A DNA stretch of 64,000 nucleotides from Lentzea kentuckyensis (GCF_002150765.1 NZ_MUYM01000006.1:77430-141429), one strand, 5' to 3'; counted from the first letter of the stretch, positions 1 through 8,114 are shown. Notes: generated by a model not told the origin, from the letters alone. Program-made: numbers and translations.

Positions 1-85
1 TGATGGCCACGGTGTGCCCACCGGAGAGCAGGCGGGTGGCGATGCCGCGAGCCATTTTCCCGGCACCGATGACGGCGATCCGCAT
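1..85 (-). CDS. NAD(P)-binding Rossmann oxidoreductase, N-terminal fragment cut by the window edge
   Basis: Only the first 28 codons are inside the window. They read MRIAVIGAGKMARGIATRLL and onward, a beta strand followed by the GxGxMA dinucleotide-binding turn and helix seen in F420-dependent NADP reductases and related 6-phosphogluconate dehydrogenase-like proteins. The start is fixed by an AAAGGAG-type ribosome site just upstream. It begins two bases after the stop of the alpha/beta hydrolase, so it is the last visible gene of the minus-strand operon that starts at 2011. Substrate and cofactor (NADP or F420) cannot be told from this part. Confidence 0.75.
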   Translation of the reverse strand, partial: MRIAVIGAGKMARGIATRLLSGGHTVAI

Positions 86-87
86 GA

Positions 88-783
88 TCATTCTCCTTTC
101 GCACGGGTGACCGCGTCCGCGAGGACTGCGGCCACCTCGTTCTGGTGGGACAGGTGCGGCGAGTGCCCGGACGGGACGTGGACGCGGTGGTCGGCGCGAG
201 CGGCCCACTGCACCTGGACCGCCGGTGGCAGTGCGGGGTCCTCCGTGGCGACGACGTAGGTCACCGGCAGGCCGGTCGGCGTGGCGCCGAGCTCCTCGGT
301 GAAGGCGCCGAGACCCTGCCAGTTCAGTCGTTCGACGGCGGCGGCCGTCAGCACGGGATCCACGCCGCTGAAGATCGACTCCTCGGGATCGCCCACCTTG
401 ACGGCCAGGCCGTCGGGGGAGTGGAACCACGAGGGCGGGAAGTCGCCGCCCATCCAGGTCATCATCGACATCCCGGGATCCAGCGCGAACGCGGCCAGAT
501 ACACCAGCTCGGCCACGTCAGGGTTGTCGGCCGCGGCCCAGGTGGCCGGGACTCCGCCGTAGGAGTGGGCCGCGAGCACGACGGGACCGCCCACCTGCCG
601 GATCGCGGCGCGCACCGCGGCGACGTCCTCGGTCAGCCCCTTGGTCGCGGCGCTGTCGGGGTGACTGCTGGGCAGCTGCACGGCGGCCGAGGCGATGCCT
701 AGCGCCGTCAGCCGCTCGCGGAGTGGCTCGAAGATCCAGGGTGTGTGCATGGCGCCGTGGACCAGCAGAACGGTCGGGGACAT
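88..783 (-). CDS. alpha/beta-fold hydrolase
   Basis: A 231-residue protein with LLVHGAMHTPW near the N-terminus (oxyanion-hole HG), the nucleophile elbow AHSYGG with Ser74, an acidic residue in ATEDPALPP, and a C-terminal GHSPHLS supplying the catalytic His. Length and order match the small actinobacterial alpha/beta hydrolases related to plant esterases and salicylate-binding protein 2. There is no signal peptide, so it should be cytoplasmic. It is third in a minus-strand operon with an MBL-fold protein, a SnoaL-like protein and a Rossmann oxidoreductase, which suggests a small catabolic or detoxification set under the MarR regulator at 2121. The substrate is unknown. Confidence 0.85.
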   Translation of the reverse strand: MSPTVLLVHGAMHTPWIFEPLRERLTALGIASAAVQLPSSHPDSAATKGLTEDVAAVRAAIRQVGGPVVLAAHSYGGVPATWAAADNPDVAELVYLAAFALDPGMSMMTWMGGDFPPSWFHSPDGLAVKVGDPEESIFSGVDPVLTAAAVERLNWQGLGAFTEELGATPTGLPVTYVVATEDPALPPAVQVQWAARADHRVHVPSGHSPHLSHQNEVAAVLADAVTRAKGE

Positions 784-797
784 GGTGGTTCCGTTCC

Positions 798-1205
798 TCA
801 GCTCATCGCGTCACGGACGAGTGCGGTGTCGACGAACTGTTCGAACCGCACGATGAGGCCGCCGCGCACGACGAAGTGGTGGGCGACGCGGACGTTGATC
901 GGCTTGCCGGTCGCCTTGTTCACCGCGGTGTAGCGGGCGAGGACCACGACGTTCTCGCCGTCGACGACGTAGGTGTCGTCGTGCGCGGCCCAGCCGTCCC
1001 AGTCCTGGCCGAGCTTCTCCATGACGTTGGTGGTGACGCCTTCGGGCGTGCGGTAGGTGCCGGCGAGAGGGAAGCCGGCCATCTCGGTCCACTCGACGTC
1101 CGGCGCGAGGGTCGCGCGCAGGGCGTCGAGATCACCTGATGCGGAGGCGAGGTACTGCCGGCGCACGACGTCGGCGGGCGCGCCGGAGGTGGCGAAGTCG
1201 CTCAT
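798..1205 (-). CDS. SnoaL-like / nuclear transport factor 2-fold protein
   Basis: A 135-residue protein starting MSDFATSGAPADVVRRQYLA. It has the NTF2-like pattern: an N-terminal helix with many Ala and Asp, then WTEMAGFPLAGTYRTPEGV, a VVVLARY strand and HHFVVRGGLIVRFEQFVDT near the end. Proteins of this fold include SnoaL-like cyclases, ketosteroid isomerases and small-molecule hydrolases. Its start codon overlaps the stop of the MBL gene (ATGA, one shared base), so the two are translationally coupled. A longer open frame extends upstream but runs antisense-like through the MBL gene and was not used. Role inferred: isomerase or binding partner for the operon substrate. Confidence 0.8.
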   Translation of the reverse strand: MSDFATSGAPADVVRRQYLASASGDLDALRATLAPDVEWTEMAGFPLAGTYRTPEGVTTNVMEKLGQDWDGWAAHDDTYVVDGENVVVLARYTAVNKATGKPINVRVAHHFVVRGGLIVRFEQFVDTALVRDAMS

Positions 1206-2011
1206 CAGCCCCAGCTCATTTCGCCCTTGGCGACCTTCGCGCCGATCTGCGCCGCGATCAGCATGCCGTGGTCCGGGTAGCGCTTGACCAGCGCCTCGGT
1301 CAGCGCCGCGCCGTCGGCGGCCGCGGCGAACTCCTCCTCGAACGCGAGCAGGCACTCGCGGGTGCCGCTGATGGCGGAGGCGTCGGCGGGCGCCTCGGGG
1401 AGACGGTGGCCGGGGACGACCAGCTGCGGGTCCAGGGCGGCGATCTCGTCGAGCAGGCCGATCCAGGAGGCGCGCTGCTCGGGCTTCGGCGTGTCGGCGA
1501 CCCAGACGTGCTCCTGGCCGAAGATCAGCACGCCACCCAGGACCGCCTGTGCGTCGGCCTGCCACAGGTAGTGCCGGTCGGGCAGCTCGGCCGGGCCGCC
1601 CCTGAGCTCGAAGCGGTGGCCTTCCAGGTCGAGGTCGCCGGTCAGCGGGGTCAGCTCGACGAGCCGGGTGGGCAGGTTCGCGCCGAGTGCGGACCACGCC
1701 TTGAGCTTGCCCTCGTAGGAGTGCTGGACGTGTTCGATGACCTGCGGCGTCGCGACGAACCGCGCGTCGGGGAAGGCGTCGGCGACGACCTCGGCACCGA
1801 AGTAGTAGTCGGGGTCGCCGTGGCTGATGAACACCGTCGTCAGCGTCTTGCCGGAGTCGAGCACCGCCGCGACCAGGCGGTGGCCGTCGGCGCGGGTGAA
1901 CCCGGTGTCCACCAGCAGGGCCTCGTTCTCTCCGGTGACCAGGGTGGCTGTCTTGTTCCGGGACCCCACGGGGAAGTCCAGGTCGAAGACGGTGAAGGTC
2001 AGGTCGCTCAT
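1205..2011 (-). CDS. MBL-fold metallo-hydrolase with altered metal motif
   Basis: A 268-residue metallo-beta-lactamase-fold protein. I start it at 2011 because GAAGGAGT lies just upstream; the frame stays open further but runs through the operator. Fold signs are the ALLVDTGFTRADG strand-turn, TVFISHGDPDYYFGAE, and a late VVPGHRLPE. The usual HxHxDH metal motif reads HxDxDY here, so two histidine positions are replaced. This may be a variant family or a protein with changed metal chemistry. It is first in the four-gene operon divergent from the MarR gene; repeated CTTCAAATTT boxes lie immediately upstream, so it is probably MarR-controlled. Confidence 0.8.
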   Translation of the reverse strand: MSDLTFTVFDLDFPVGSRNKTATLVTGENEALLVDTGFTRADGHRLVAAVLDSGKTLTTVFISHGDPDYYFGAEVVADAFPDARFVATPQVIEHVQHSYEGKLKAWSALGANLPTRLVELTPLTGDLDLEGHRFELRGGPAELPDRHYLWQADAQAVLGGVLIFGQEHVWVADTPKPEQRASWIGLLDEIAALDPQLVVPGHRLPEAPADASAISGTRECLLAFEEEFAAAADGAALTEALVKRYPDHGMLIAAQIGAKVAKGEMSWG

Positions 2012-2033
2012 GCTCACTCCTTCAAAGTTCTGC

Positions 2034-2097
2034 AAATTTGAAGCACATCCGAGCCTAAGGGCAGGTACTTCAAATTTCAAGGAAGTACTTCAAATTT
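2034..2097. promoter_or_regulatory. putative MarR operator region with three CTTCAAATTT boxes
   Basis: CTTCAAATTT occurs at 2068-2077 and 2088-2097, and its complement at 2034-2043. The two plus-strand boxes sit in a 13-bp direct repeat GTACTTCAAATTT exactly 20 bp apart, about two helical turns. The region is AT-rich against a GC-rich background and lies between divergent genes. The site nearest the MarR gene ends 23 bp before its ATG. Binding by the MarR protein is inferred from position, not shown. Confidence 0.6.
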
Positions 2098-2120
2098 GTA
2101 CAAACTGCTAGGCTGGTCAC

Positions 2121-2609
2121 ATGGAGACCCGCTGGCTGAACGACGAGGAACAGCGCGCCTGGCGCGCCTACCGGTCACTGACCCTCCTCATGGAGGACAC
2201 GCTCGACCAGCGGCTCCGTCGTGACGCCGGGATCAGCCACCTGTACTACTCCGTACTGGTCTTCCTCTCCGAGGCTCCGGACGGGAGGCTGCGCATGACC
2301 GATCTCGCCGAAGCCCTGAAAGTCGCCCGCAGCCGGTTGTCCTACACCGTGAGTCGGATGGCCGATGACGGCCTGGTGCGCCGCGAGGGTGATCCGGACG
2401 ATCGGCGTGGCCAGCTCGCCATCGTCACCGAGGCCGGCTTGTCCACGTTGGAGCGAGCCGCGCCCGGTCATGTGGCCACCGTCCGGGCCGCGGTCTTCGA
2501 CCGGCTGGACGCCGAGCAGATCCGGGTGTTCGGGGAGGTCTGCGAGATCGTCCTGTCCGGACTCTCCGGCCCCGACCGCCCGGCACGCGACCTGCCCTGG
2601 CGCCGCTGA
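2121..2609 (+). CDS. MarR-family transcriptional regulator
   Basis: A 162-residue protein with the MarR layout: an N-terminal dimer helix, LYYSVLVFLSEAPDGRLRMTDLAEAL leading into the recognition helix VARSRLSYTVSRMADDGLV, and the wing RREGDPDDRRGQLAIVTEAG. The DPDDRRG wing is typical of the family. No clear Shine-Dalgarno sequence precedes the ATG, and a TAGGCT element lies a few bases upstream, so the transcript may be nearly leaderless. It is divergent from the MBL/SnoaL/hydrolase/Rossmann operon, with repeat boxes between them. Likely a repressor of that operon and of itself that responds to a small phenolic or electrophilic ligand. Confidence 0.9.
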   Translation: METRWLNDEEQRAWRAYRSLTLLMEDTLDQRLRRDAGISHLYYSVLVFLSEAPDGRLRMTDLAEALKVARSRLSYTVSRMADDGLVRREGDPDDRRGQLAIVTEAGLSTLERAAPGHVATVRAAVFDRLDAEQIRVFGEVCEIVLSGLSGPDRPARDLPWRR

Positions 2610-2615
2610 CACCGG

Positions 2616-3398
2616 TCACACGTGGCCGCCGGCGAAGAGGTACCGGTTGGCGATGTCGATCACGAACGAGCCGCGGTAGCCGGGGTGGCGGTCGACGATC
2701 GCCTTCTTGTACGCCTCGCCGTCGTCGCCCAGCAGTTCGCGGGCGTCGGCCAGGTACGCGAGCAGCTCGGTGTAGACCTCGGGACCGGTGGGCAGGCCGT
2801 GGCCGGCGAGGACGGTGTCGTAGCCGGGTTCGCCGGCCAACTGTTCGACCGCGCGCTGCCAGCCGGCGATGTCGTTGTTGCCCAGGTACAGGTGGATGTC
2901 GTGATAGACGAGGTCCTGCGCGACGAGCACGCCGTGGTCCGGCAGCTTGATCACCAACTGGTCGGGTGCCTCACCGCCGGAGAGGGTCTCGAAGACGAAC
3001 GGCACGCCGTCGATGATCTCGGCGCCAGGGACGATCTCGACCGTCGGCGTGACGTCGGTGAGCGGGATGATCGCACCGGTCGGGTCCTGGCTGTCGCCGC
3101 GGGCGATGATCTGGTCGCGGACGACCGCCAGAGCGTGCACCGGCGCGCCGAAGCGGGCCACGCCGTTGTAGTGGTCGGGGTGTGCGTGCGTGACGATCAC
3201 CCGGTCCAGCGGCTTGCCGAGTCCCTCGACGTAGGAGACCACCTCGTCGGCGTAGGCGAGCACGAACTGCGCGTCGACGGCGATGATCCGCGAGGGAGTC
3301 TCGATCAGCTGGGTGGTGACGTTCACGCTGGTGTCCGGCGCCATGTAGCTGTGGATGCGGACAGCGCCCTTGTCGATGATCGTGATCGTCCCGTTCAT
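2616..3398 (-). CDS. MBL-fold metallo-hydrolase
   Basis: A 260-residue protein with a canonical metal site: VIVTHAHPDHYNGVAR (HxHxDH), a later His in VYHDIHLYLGNN and LAGHGLPTGPEV. There is no signal peptide. AGGAGA lies upstream of the ATG. It converges with the MarR gene (gap six bases) and is divergent from the AraC gene at 3522 across a 123-bp gap, so the AraC protein is its likely regulator. It shares the fold, but little else that I can see, with the MBL protein at 1205. Substrate unknown; relatives act on lactones, thioesters or nucleotides. Confidence 0.85.
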   Translation of the reverse strand: MNGTITIIDKGAVRIHSYMAPDTSVNVTTQLIETPSRIIAVDAQFVLAYADEVVSYVEGLGKPLDRVIVTHAHPDHYNGVARFGAPVHALAVVRDQIIARGDSQDPTGAIIPLTDVTPTVEIVPGAEIIDGVPFVFETLSGGEAPDQLVIKLPDHGVLVAQDLVYHDIHLYLGNNDIAGWQRAVEQLAGEPGYDTVLAGHGLPTGPEVYTELLAYLADARELLGDDGEAYKKAIVDRHPGYRGSFVIDIANRYLFAGGHV

Positions 3399-3521
3399 GC
3401 CGGTCTCCTCTGGTGTGGCGGTGCCCTGCCGCGGTGATGGCCCCTACTTTCGTCCCCGCTTGCGCAGGCGAGCGAGATGTCCTGCAGACTCGCCATGGTC
3501 AGAATCGGACACGGAGGTGTG

Positions 3522-4385
3522 ATGCAGGACGAGCCGATCACCAGCCTCGGCTTCAACCCGCCGGACGCGGGAGTTCCCGGCTTCGAGATCACCGACCTGG
3601 CCGCGTTGCACGAACGGATGCGGCGACGGCAGCCGGGCGGGCTGCACCGCGTCGACTTCCACACCCTCACTCTGGTCACAGATGGGACCGGCACGCGCAC
3701 CGTCGACTTCGTGACCTACCCCTGCCGGCCGGGCACGCTGCTGTGGGTCCGGCCGGGGCAGGTGCAGCGGTTCGGCGATCTCGGCACGTCCAACGGCATC
3801 CACCTGATGTTCACCCCGGCCTTCCCGCCTGATTTCAGCGGCGCCGAGCACCTGACCAGCGAGTGGTACGGCCCGGTCTGCTGGCAGCTGGGCGTCAGCC
3901 CGGCCTACGCCACGCTGTCGACGTTGCTCAGTCAGCTGCGCGCCGAGTTCACCCGCCCGCCGGACGCGGTCTCGCCAGAGATCCTTCGGCTCATCCTCGC
4001 CGCGCTGCTGTTGCACGTCGACCGCCTGCCCAAGAGCGACCAGCCGCATGCGGGCGGCGAGGTCTACGCCCGGTTCCGCACCGAGCTCGAACGCTCCTAC
4101 GCCACGGTCCGGCGTGCCGAGGACTACGCCCAGCGGCTCGGCTACTCCGTCAAGACCCTCACCCGTGCGTGCACGGCCGCCACCGGACAGTCCGTGAAGC
4201 ACGTCATCGACGGCCGCGTTGCCCTGGAGGCGCAGCGGCTGCTGGCGCACACCGACGACCCGGTGGCGGCCATCGCGCGCAGGCTCGGATTCAGTGAGCC
4301 CACCAACTTCGGCAAGTTCTTCACCCGGCAGACCGGCACAACGCCTGGTGGTTTCAGGTCCGCCCACCGCGCCGGGACCGGTTGA
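3522..4385 (+). CDS. AraC-family transcriptional regulator
   Basis: A 287-residue protein if started at 3522, where GGAGG precedes the ATG; two upstream in-frame ATGs are possible but lack ribosome sites. The N-terminal half is cupin-like (FVTYPCRPGTLLWVRPGQVQ). The last ~95 residues hold the double helix-turn-helix: YAQRLGYSVKTLTRAC, then AIARRLGFSEPTNFGKFFTR and a GTTPGGFR end. Such proteins sense small ligands through the cupin part and bind direct repeats. It is divergent from the MBL hydrolase at 2616, its probable target. Confidence 0.88.
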   Translation: MQDEPITSLGFNPPDAGVPGFEITDLAALHERMRRRQPGGLHRVDFHTLTLVTDGTGTRTVDFVTYPCRPGTLLWVRPGQVQRFGDLGTSNGIHLMFTPAFPPDFSGAEHLTSEWYGPVCWQLGVSPAYATLSTLLSQLRAEFTRPPDAVSPEILRLILAALLLHVDRLPKSDQPHAGGEVYARFRTELERSYATVRRAEDYAQRLGYSVKTLTRACTAATGQSVKHVIDGRVALEAQRLLAHTDDPVAAIARRLGFSEPTNFGKFFTRQTGTTPGGFRSAHRAGTG

Positions 4386-4493
4386 CCAGGCGGGCAACTC
4401 GCTCTCCGCAGTGGTCACAAGGCTCATGGGCCGGTATGCGCACCGTTGTCTGAAATCCGATGTTCAGCGCCCCCGCAACACCACCTGCGCCTC

Positions 4494-4516
4494 GTAGTAT
4501 TGTTGAACAATGCTAC
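4494..4516. promoter_or_regulatory. 23-bp palindromic operator candidate upstream of the ProA-like gene
   Basis: An 11-bp arm GTAGTATTGTT, a central G and the arm AACAATGCTAC form an inverted repeat with one mismatch. The TTGTT-N-AACAA core resembles FCD-type GntR operators. It is AT-rich in a GC-rich context and ends 59 bp before the ATG of the downstream gene. No GntR gene is adjacent, so the binding protein would be encoded elsewhere. Confidence 0.5.
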
Positions 4517-4575
4517 AATCCTGGCGCTAGGTGGAGTCAGTTTGCTGCGGTGTCCCGACCGCGAGAGGGAGACCC

Positions 4576-5847
4576 ATGACCAGCGACGAGAGCTACCGAG
4601 GATCCGCTTCCGCAAGTGTCGTTCGTGCTTGTGCGACTCGGGCAAGGCAAGGCGGAACGAGCCTCGTACGTGCTACGGATATCGAGATCGACTCGGCGCT
4701 GCGAGGCATGGCGGAGCGCTTGGAGTCGGCGCAGCCGGCACTCATGTCCGCCAATGAGGAGGACCTCGCGGCGGCCGTCACCTCAGGCATGTCGCCCGCC
4801 CTTCAGGATCGCCTGCGGCTGACCGCGCCGCGGCTGGAGGCCATGGCTGCGGAGCTGCGCACGCTGGCGGACACCGCGCACGAGCCGCGGGACACGGTTG
4901 TCGAGGTGCGCCCAGACGGTCTCACCCTGTTGGAGCGCAGGCGACCGGTCGGTGTCATCGGCGCCAACTTCGAGGCGCGCCCGAACGTCACCCTCGACAT
5001 CGCGTCCCAGTTGCTCAAGTCGCGCAACGCGGGCGTGCTCCGCACCGGATCGGCCGCGCTCGGCTCGTCTCAGGCCCTGGTGAACCAGGTGATCGCACCG
5101 GCGCTCGGCGAGGCGGGGCTGGACCCGGACGCCATCCAGCTGGTGCCCAGCGACGACCGCTCGGCCGCTTACGCATTGGTGGCACTACCCGAACTCATCC
5201 CGCTCGTCATCCTGCGTGGGAGCGGCGACAGCACCCGCGAACTCGGCCGCGAGGGCGCACGCCACGGCGTGCGGACCCTCGCCCATGCCGACGGCGGCGG
5301 GGTCCTGTACGTGCATTCGGCCGCGGACGAGAAAACCGTGCACGAGCTGATCAGCGAGGGACTCGACCGCCTGGGCGTGTGCAACCGGCTCAATCTGCTG
5401 CTCATCGACCGGTCTGGGTACGACGAACGGCTGCCAGGCATTCTTTCGCTGCTGGACAGCCTGGGCATCACCGCTTCACTTCCGCCGCACACCCACCCAC
5501 GTGGATTCGAGTGGGCACTCGACTCCGAGCGAGCGGCGACCGTGACGATCGACGCCGCCGAGGGGCCGTTGGACGCGGCTCGGATCGCGAACGAGGAAAC
5601 GTCCGGGCTGGCCGCCGCCATCGCGACCGACGACCCGGCGGCCGCGACCGAGTTCATCGATGCCTACGGCGGCTCGGGGGTTTTCTGGAATTCCACGACG
5701 CGACTGCTGGACGGCTTTAAGCTGCTGCGACTGCCGGAAACCGGTATCAACATCGACCGAGTTCCCGGTCCGCGCGGCCCGGTGAGCTTCCGCGACCTGC
5801 ATCTGCGGCAGTACGTGGTCGTGCCCAGCACGGAGAGCCTCGGATAG
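4576..5847 (+). CDS. ProA-like glutamate-5-semialdehyde dehydrogenase homologue (aldehyde dehydrogenase superfamily)
   Basis: A 423-residue protein, close to the usual ~415-430 of gamma-glutamyl phosphate reductase. The start at 4576 follows GAGAGGGAG; an earlier in-frame start would add 15 residues unlike the family. Family signs: an N-terminal helix of the ACATRARQ type, RRPVGVIGANFEARPNVT, LRTGSAALGSS, and the catalytic cysteine Cys269 in GVCNRLNLLL, matching the VCNA-type site of ProA. The C-terminal end (GPRGPVSFRDLHLRQY) differs from the GLEALTTYKW end of housekeeping ProA. No proB is adjacent, so this may be a paralogue acting on another acyl phosphate. It is transcribed alone behind a palindromic operator. 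Confidence 0.8.
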   Translation: MTSDESYRGSASASVVRACATRARQGGTSLVRATDIEIDSALRGMAERLESAQPALMSANEEDLAAAVTSGMSPALQDRLRLTAPRLEAMAAELRTLADTAHEPRDTVVEVRPDGLTLLERRRPVGVIGANFEARPNVTLDIASQLLKSRNAGVLRTGSAALGSSQALVNQVIAPALGEAGLDPDAIQLVPSDDRSAAYALVALPELIPLVILRGSGDSTRELGREGARHGVRTLAHADGGGVLYVHSAADEKTVHELISEGLDRLGVCNRLNLLLIDRSGYDERLPGILSLLDSLGITASLPPHTHPRGFEWALDSERAATVTIDAAEGPLDAARIANEETSGLAAAIATDDPAAATEFIDAYGGSGVFWNSTTRLLDGFKLLRLPETGINIDRVPGPRGPVSFRDLHLRQYVVVPSTESLG

Positions 5848-5875
5848 CGCCCCGGCACCGGAAACGCCGGGCGCT
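5846..5875. terminator. GC-rich hairpin between the convergent ProA-like and FUSC genes
   Basis: AGCGCCCCGGC and GCCGGGCGCT can pair, with one bulged C and a short loop, overlapping the stop of the ProA-like gene. There is no strong T tract, as is common in actinomycetes. A bidirectional role is possible because the FUSC gene ends at 5955 on the other strand. Confidence 0.5.
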
Positions 5876-5954
5876 CGACGCGTGACTGGATCCCTGAGGT
5901 GCGGTCACGTCTGCATGTTCCGCGCGGTGGTGGCCGTGTCCTGGTCGAGGGATA

Positions 5955-7345
5955 TCAGCCCCTGGCTTCGTAAAGCCGCAGCCACCACTCGCCGGCCGCG
6001 GTGTCGGCACAGGCACGCAGTTCGACGAGCGCGGCGGCGAGGCGACGTCGGGAGGCATCCAGGGCTCTGGAAGCGGGTTGCGACTCGGCGAGGAGACCTG
6101 CAGTGGTCTCGCGGGCGTGCTCGACGGTGGTGAGCGCGTGCTCGAGGCGATCGCCCGCGCGCCGGTTGGTGACCGCCACAGCTGCGACGAAGCCGACGAG
6201 CGCGCCGACAAGCGTGTCCACGATCCGTTCGGTGATCAGTTGACCGGAGTCCTGTGTCTGCGCGAACTCGGCGATGAACAGAGCCATCGGGGTGACGCAG
6301 ACCGTGTGGAGCCAGTAGTTGGGGCCGATCAGCGCCGCACCGGCGAAGCAGAATGCGAGGAAGCACAGCACGAGGGCCGTCGGATGCAAGTGGGCGATCG
6401 GAACGATCGCGGCGAAGGCGAGGACGCCGATGATGTTGCCGATGACCCGCTCGACCCCTCGTCGCCAGGTGAGCGAGAGGTCGGCCTGGTACAGCGAGGC
6501 GGCGGTGACCAGGGCCCAGTACGGGTAGCTGACTCCGAGGGCGAGGGACGCGTATCCGGCAAGGGCGCAGCCGAAGGCTGTGCGCACCGCGATCGGGACG
6601 AGCGGGCTGAGCCTGCTCCACCACGGCGGGTGCGGTGCGGTCATCTCGGCGTCCACGCCGAGGAGTTCGTCGTCCGCTGGCAGCAGAGGACCGAGGTGCG
6701 GGACCGGACCAGACCCGCGCAAGTCGCGCGCCCATGCCAGCAGACGCTGCGGGTCCGCGTCCGCAGGCGCGGTGAATGCGCCCTCGGCACGGACGACGAG
6801 CTGTTCGAGGCAGCGGCGGGTGAGGTCGGTGCGGTCCCTGGAGACCAGCAGGCATTGCCAGGCGGTCTGGACGGCTGCTGCTGCGACCGTACGAGCCTTG
6901 ACCTGACCCTCTGGTTCGCCGCACGTGGCGGCGTACGCGGCGACCGCTTCGAGGGCATTGGCGGTGGCGCGGCGCTCGGGGCCGTGAGGGCGCAACAGAC
7001 CGGGCGCCATGCAGACCAGCCAGGCCCAGACACCCGCCACCAGTGCCAGACCGATGTGGCCGGGGACCTGGCCGGGAGTCTGCGGCAGGAACAGGGCGGT
7101 TGAGCTGATGAAGGTGAGCGCCACATTCGCGGGTGGACCGATGCGGGTGGCGTCGCAGACGGCCTTCTGCACGGCGGCCATGACGGCGCCGACAGCGACC
7201 AGGACGGCCGCGTTGGTGGTGAGTGCGGCCGTCAACAGGGCGACGGCGAGGCCGCCGACCATGCCGGGCACCACACAGGCCAGCGCCCAGGACCGAGCGG
7301 CGTACGGGCGGGTTGTGGCAGTACAGCGAGCACAGGGCGCCAATC
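5955..7345 (-). pseudogene. FUSC-family membrane transporter, 5' end lost at an integrase junction
   Basis: About 460 residues remain. Two blocks of transmembrane helices (for example VVPGMVGGLAVALLTAALTT and LVLCFLAFCFAGAALIG) flank a soluble segment, and the YPYWALVTAASLYQAD region and WRRGVERVIGNIIGVLAF are typical of fusaric-acid-resistance/aromatic-acid exporter proteins. Going upstream, family-like sequence stops near RPYAARSW, and the next bases (from about 7345) belong to the integrase fragment on the other strand. The frame stays open to a GTG at 7370, but that codon lies inside integrase DNA, so the natural start and first helix are probably missing. The 3' end is intact. It could still yield a shortened protein. 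Confidence 0.7.
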
Positions 7346-7953
7346 CCGATGACGGGCTGCTGACGATCACCGGCGCCTATACCGGTCTGCGGTGGGGTGA
7401 GCTGGCTGGGCTGCAGTGGATCAGGATCTACTTGGATTCGGACCCGCGCATCGCGGTGGATCCGGAGTTCGGTGCGCTGCATGAGGTTCGTGGGCAGCAG
7501 CTTGTTCTCGGTCCGCCGAAGACCCCGGCCAGCGTGCGCGACGTTCACCTGCCGCCGTTCCTCGTGAACGAGTTGCGTGCACACCATGAGCGCAACCCCG
7601 ACTCGAGGTTCGTGTTCCCCGGTGCGCGGGGTGCATTGCGGCGACGGTCCAACTTCCGGCAGCGCGTCTGGTTGCCGGCTCTTGCTGGCAACGAAGCTCT
7701 CGGCTGGGCTCCGCTCAAGGAAGGGATGCACTTCCACGATCTGCGCCACACGCATGAGACGTGGCTCATCGAGGATGGCGTGCCGCACGTGCTGCGCCTC
7801 GAACGGCTGGGACACAAGCGCAAGGAGGTCCACGACCGGTATTCGCATGTGACGGACGCCATGATCGGCAGGATGTTGGAGCAGCTGCAGCGCCGTTGGG
7901 AAGAGGATGGCGGGTGGGCCTGGATCATGGAAGGACTGGACGAAGCGGTGTGA
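7340..7953 (+). pseudogene. tyrosine recombinase (phage-type integrase), C-terminal catalytic half only
   Basis: About 204 residues cover the whole catalytic domain. The active-site residues are all present: Arg in TGLRWGEL, Lys in GPPKTPASVRDV, HxxR in HDLRHTH, His in LGHKRKEVH and Tyr in DRYSHVT. The N-terminal arm-binding and core-binding domains (usually about 180 residues) are absent; upstream the frame runs into the antisense of the FUSC gene. The stop lies 35 bp before a TGCTCCCA repeat pair and about 100 bp before the att core at 8057, the usual place for int. It is the remnant of a fourth element (E0), most of which has been deleted. Confidence 0.85.
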
Positions 7954-7987
7954 ACGTTTAGGTATCGCAAATGTGTTCTGGAGCCCG

Positions 7988-8006
7988 TGCTCCCAATTTG
8001 CTCCCA
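7988..8006. repeat. integrase arm-type repeat pair, class B (E0 right end)
   Basis: TGCTCCCAATTTGCTCCCA holds two direct TGCTCCCA copies. It lies 50 bp left of the att core at 8057. The same pair sits at the same distance left of the att core at 63089, and a related set flanks the core at 49447. Confidence 0.7.
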
Positions 8007-8018
8007 ATGCAACGCAAA

Positions 8019-8048
8019 CGGCCCGCCGATGAAATCATCGGCAGGCCG
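8019..8048. terminator. hairpin beside att copy 1 (tRNA-terminator equivalent)
   Basis: CGGCCCGCCGATGA pairs with TCATCGGCAGGCCG around AA, one mismatch. Each att copy in the island has such a hairpin 8-10 bp to its left, but the stems differ in sequence. It corresponds to the terminator of the tRNA-Val gene carried with each attachment site. Confidence 0.6.
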
Positions 8049-8056
8049 TCTGACTA

Positions 8057-8114
8057 GGTAAAACACACTGTGGGCGATACTGGGATCGAACCAGTGACCT
8101 CTTCGGTGTGAACG
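8057..8114. repeat. att copy 1: duplicated 3' end of tRNA-Val (left end of E1)
   Basis: These 58 bases are identical to 63089-63146. They contain the tRNA 3' part from the anticodon loop through the T arm and acceptor 3' strand, plus 14 bp of flank. The sequence diverges inside the anticodon region (GATCCTG instead of AAGCGCT), so no complete tRNA is encoded. Confidence 0.85.

Noticed and set aside
5905-8007. 700-codon minus-strand frame spanning FUSC, integrase and the att flank
   Set aside because: It is an out-of-phase shadow of both genes; the FUSC protein is in another frame and the integrase is on the other strand.
8057-8114. Possible tRNA genes at att copies 1, 2 and 3
   Set aside because: Only the 3' part from the anticodon loop onward is present; the D arm and 5' acceptor strand are missing, so no tRNA can form.
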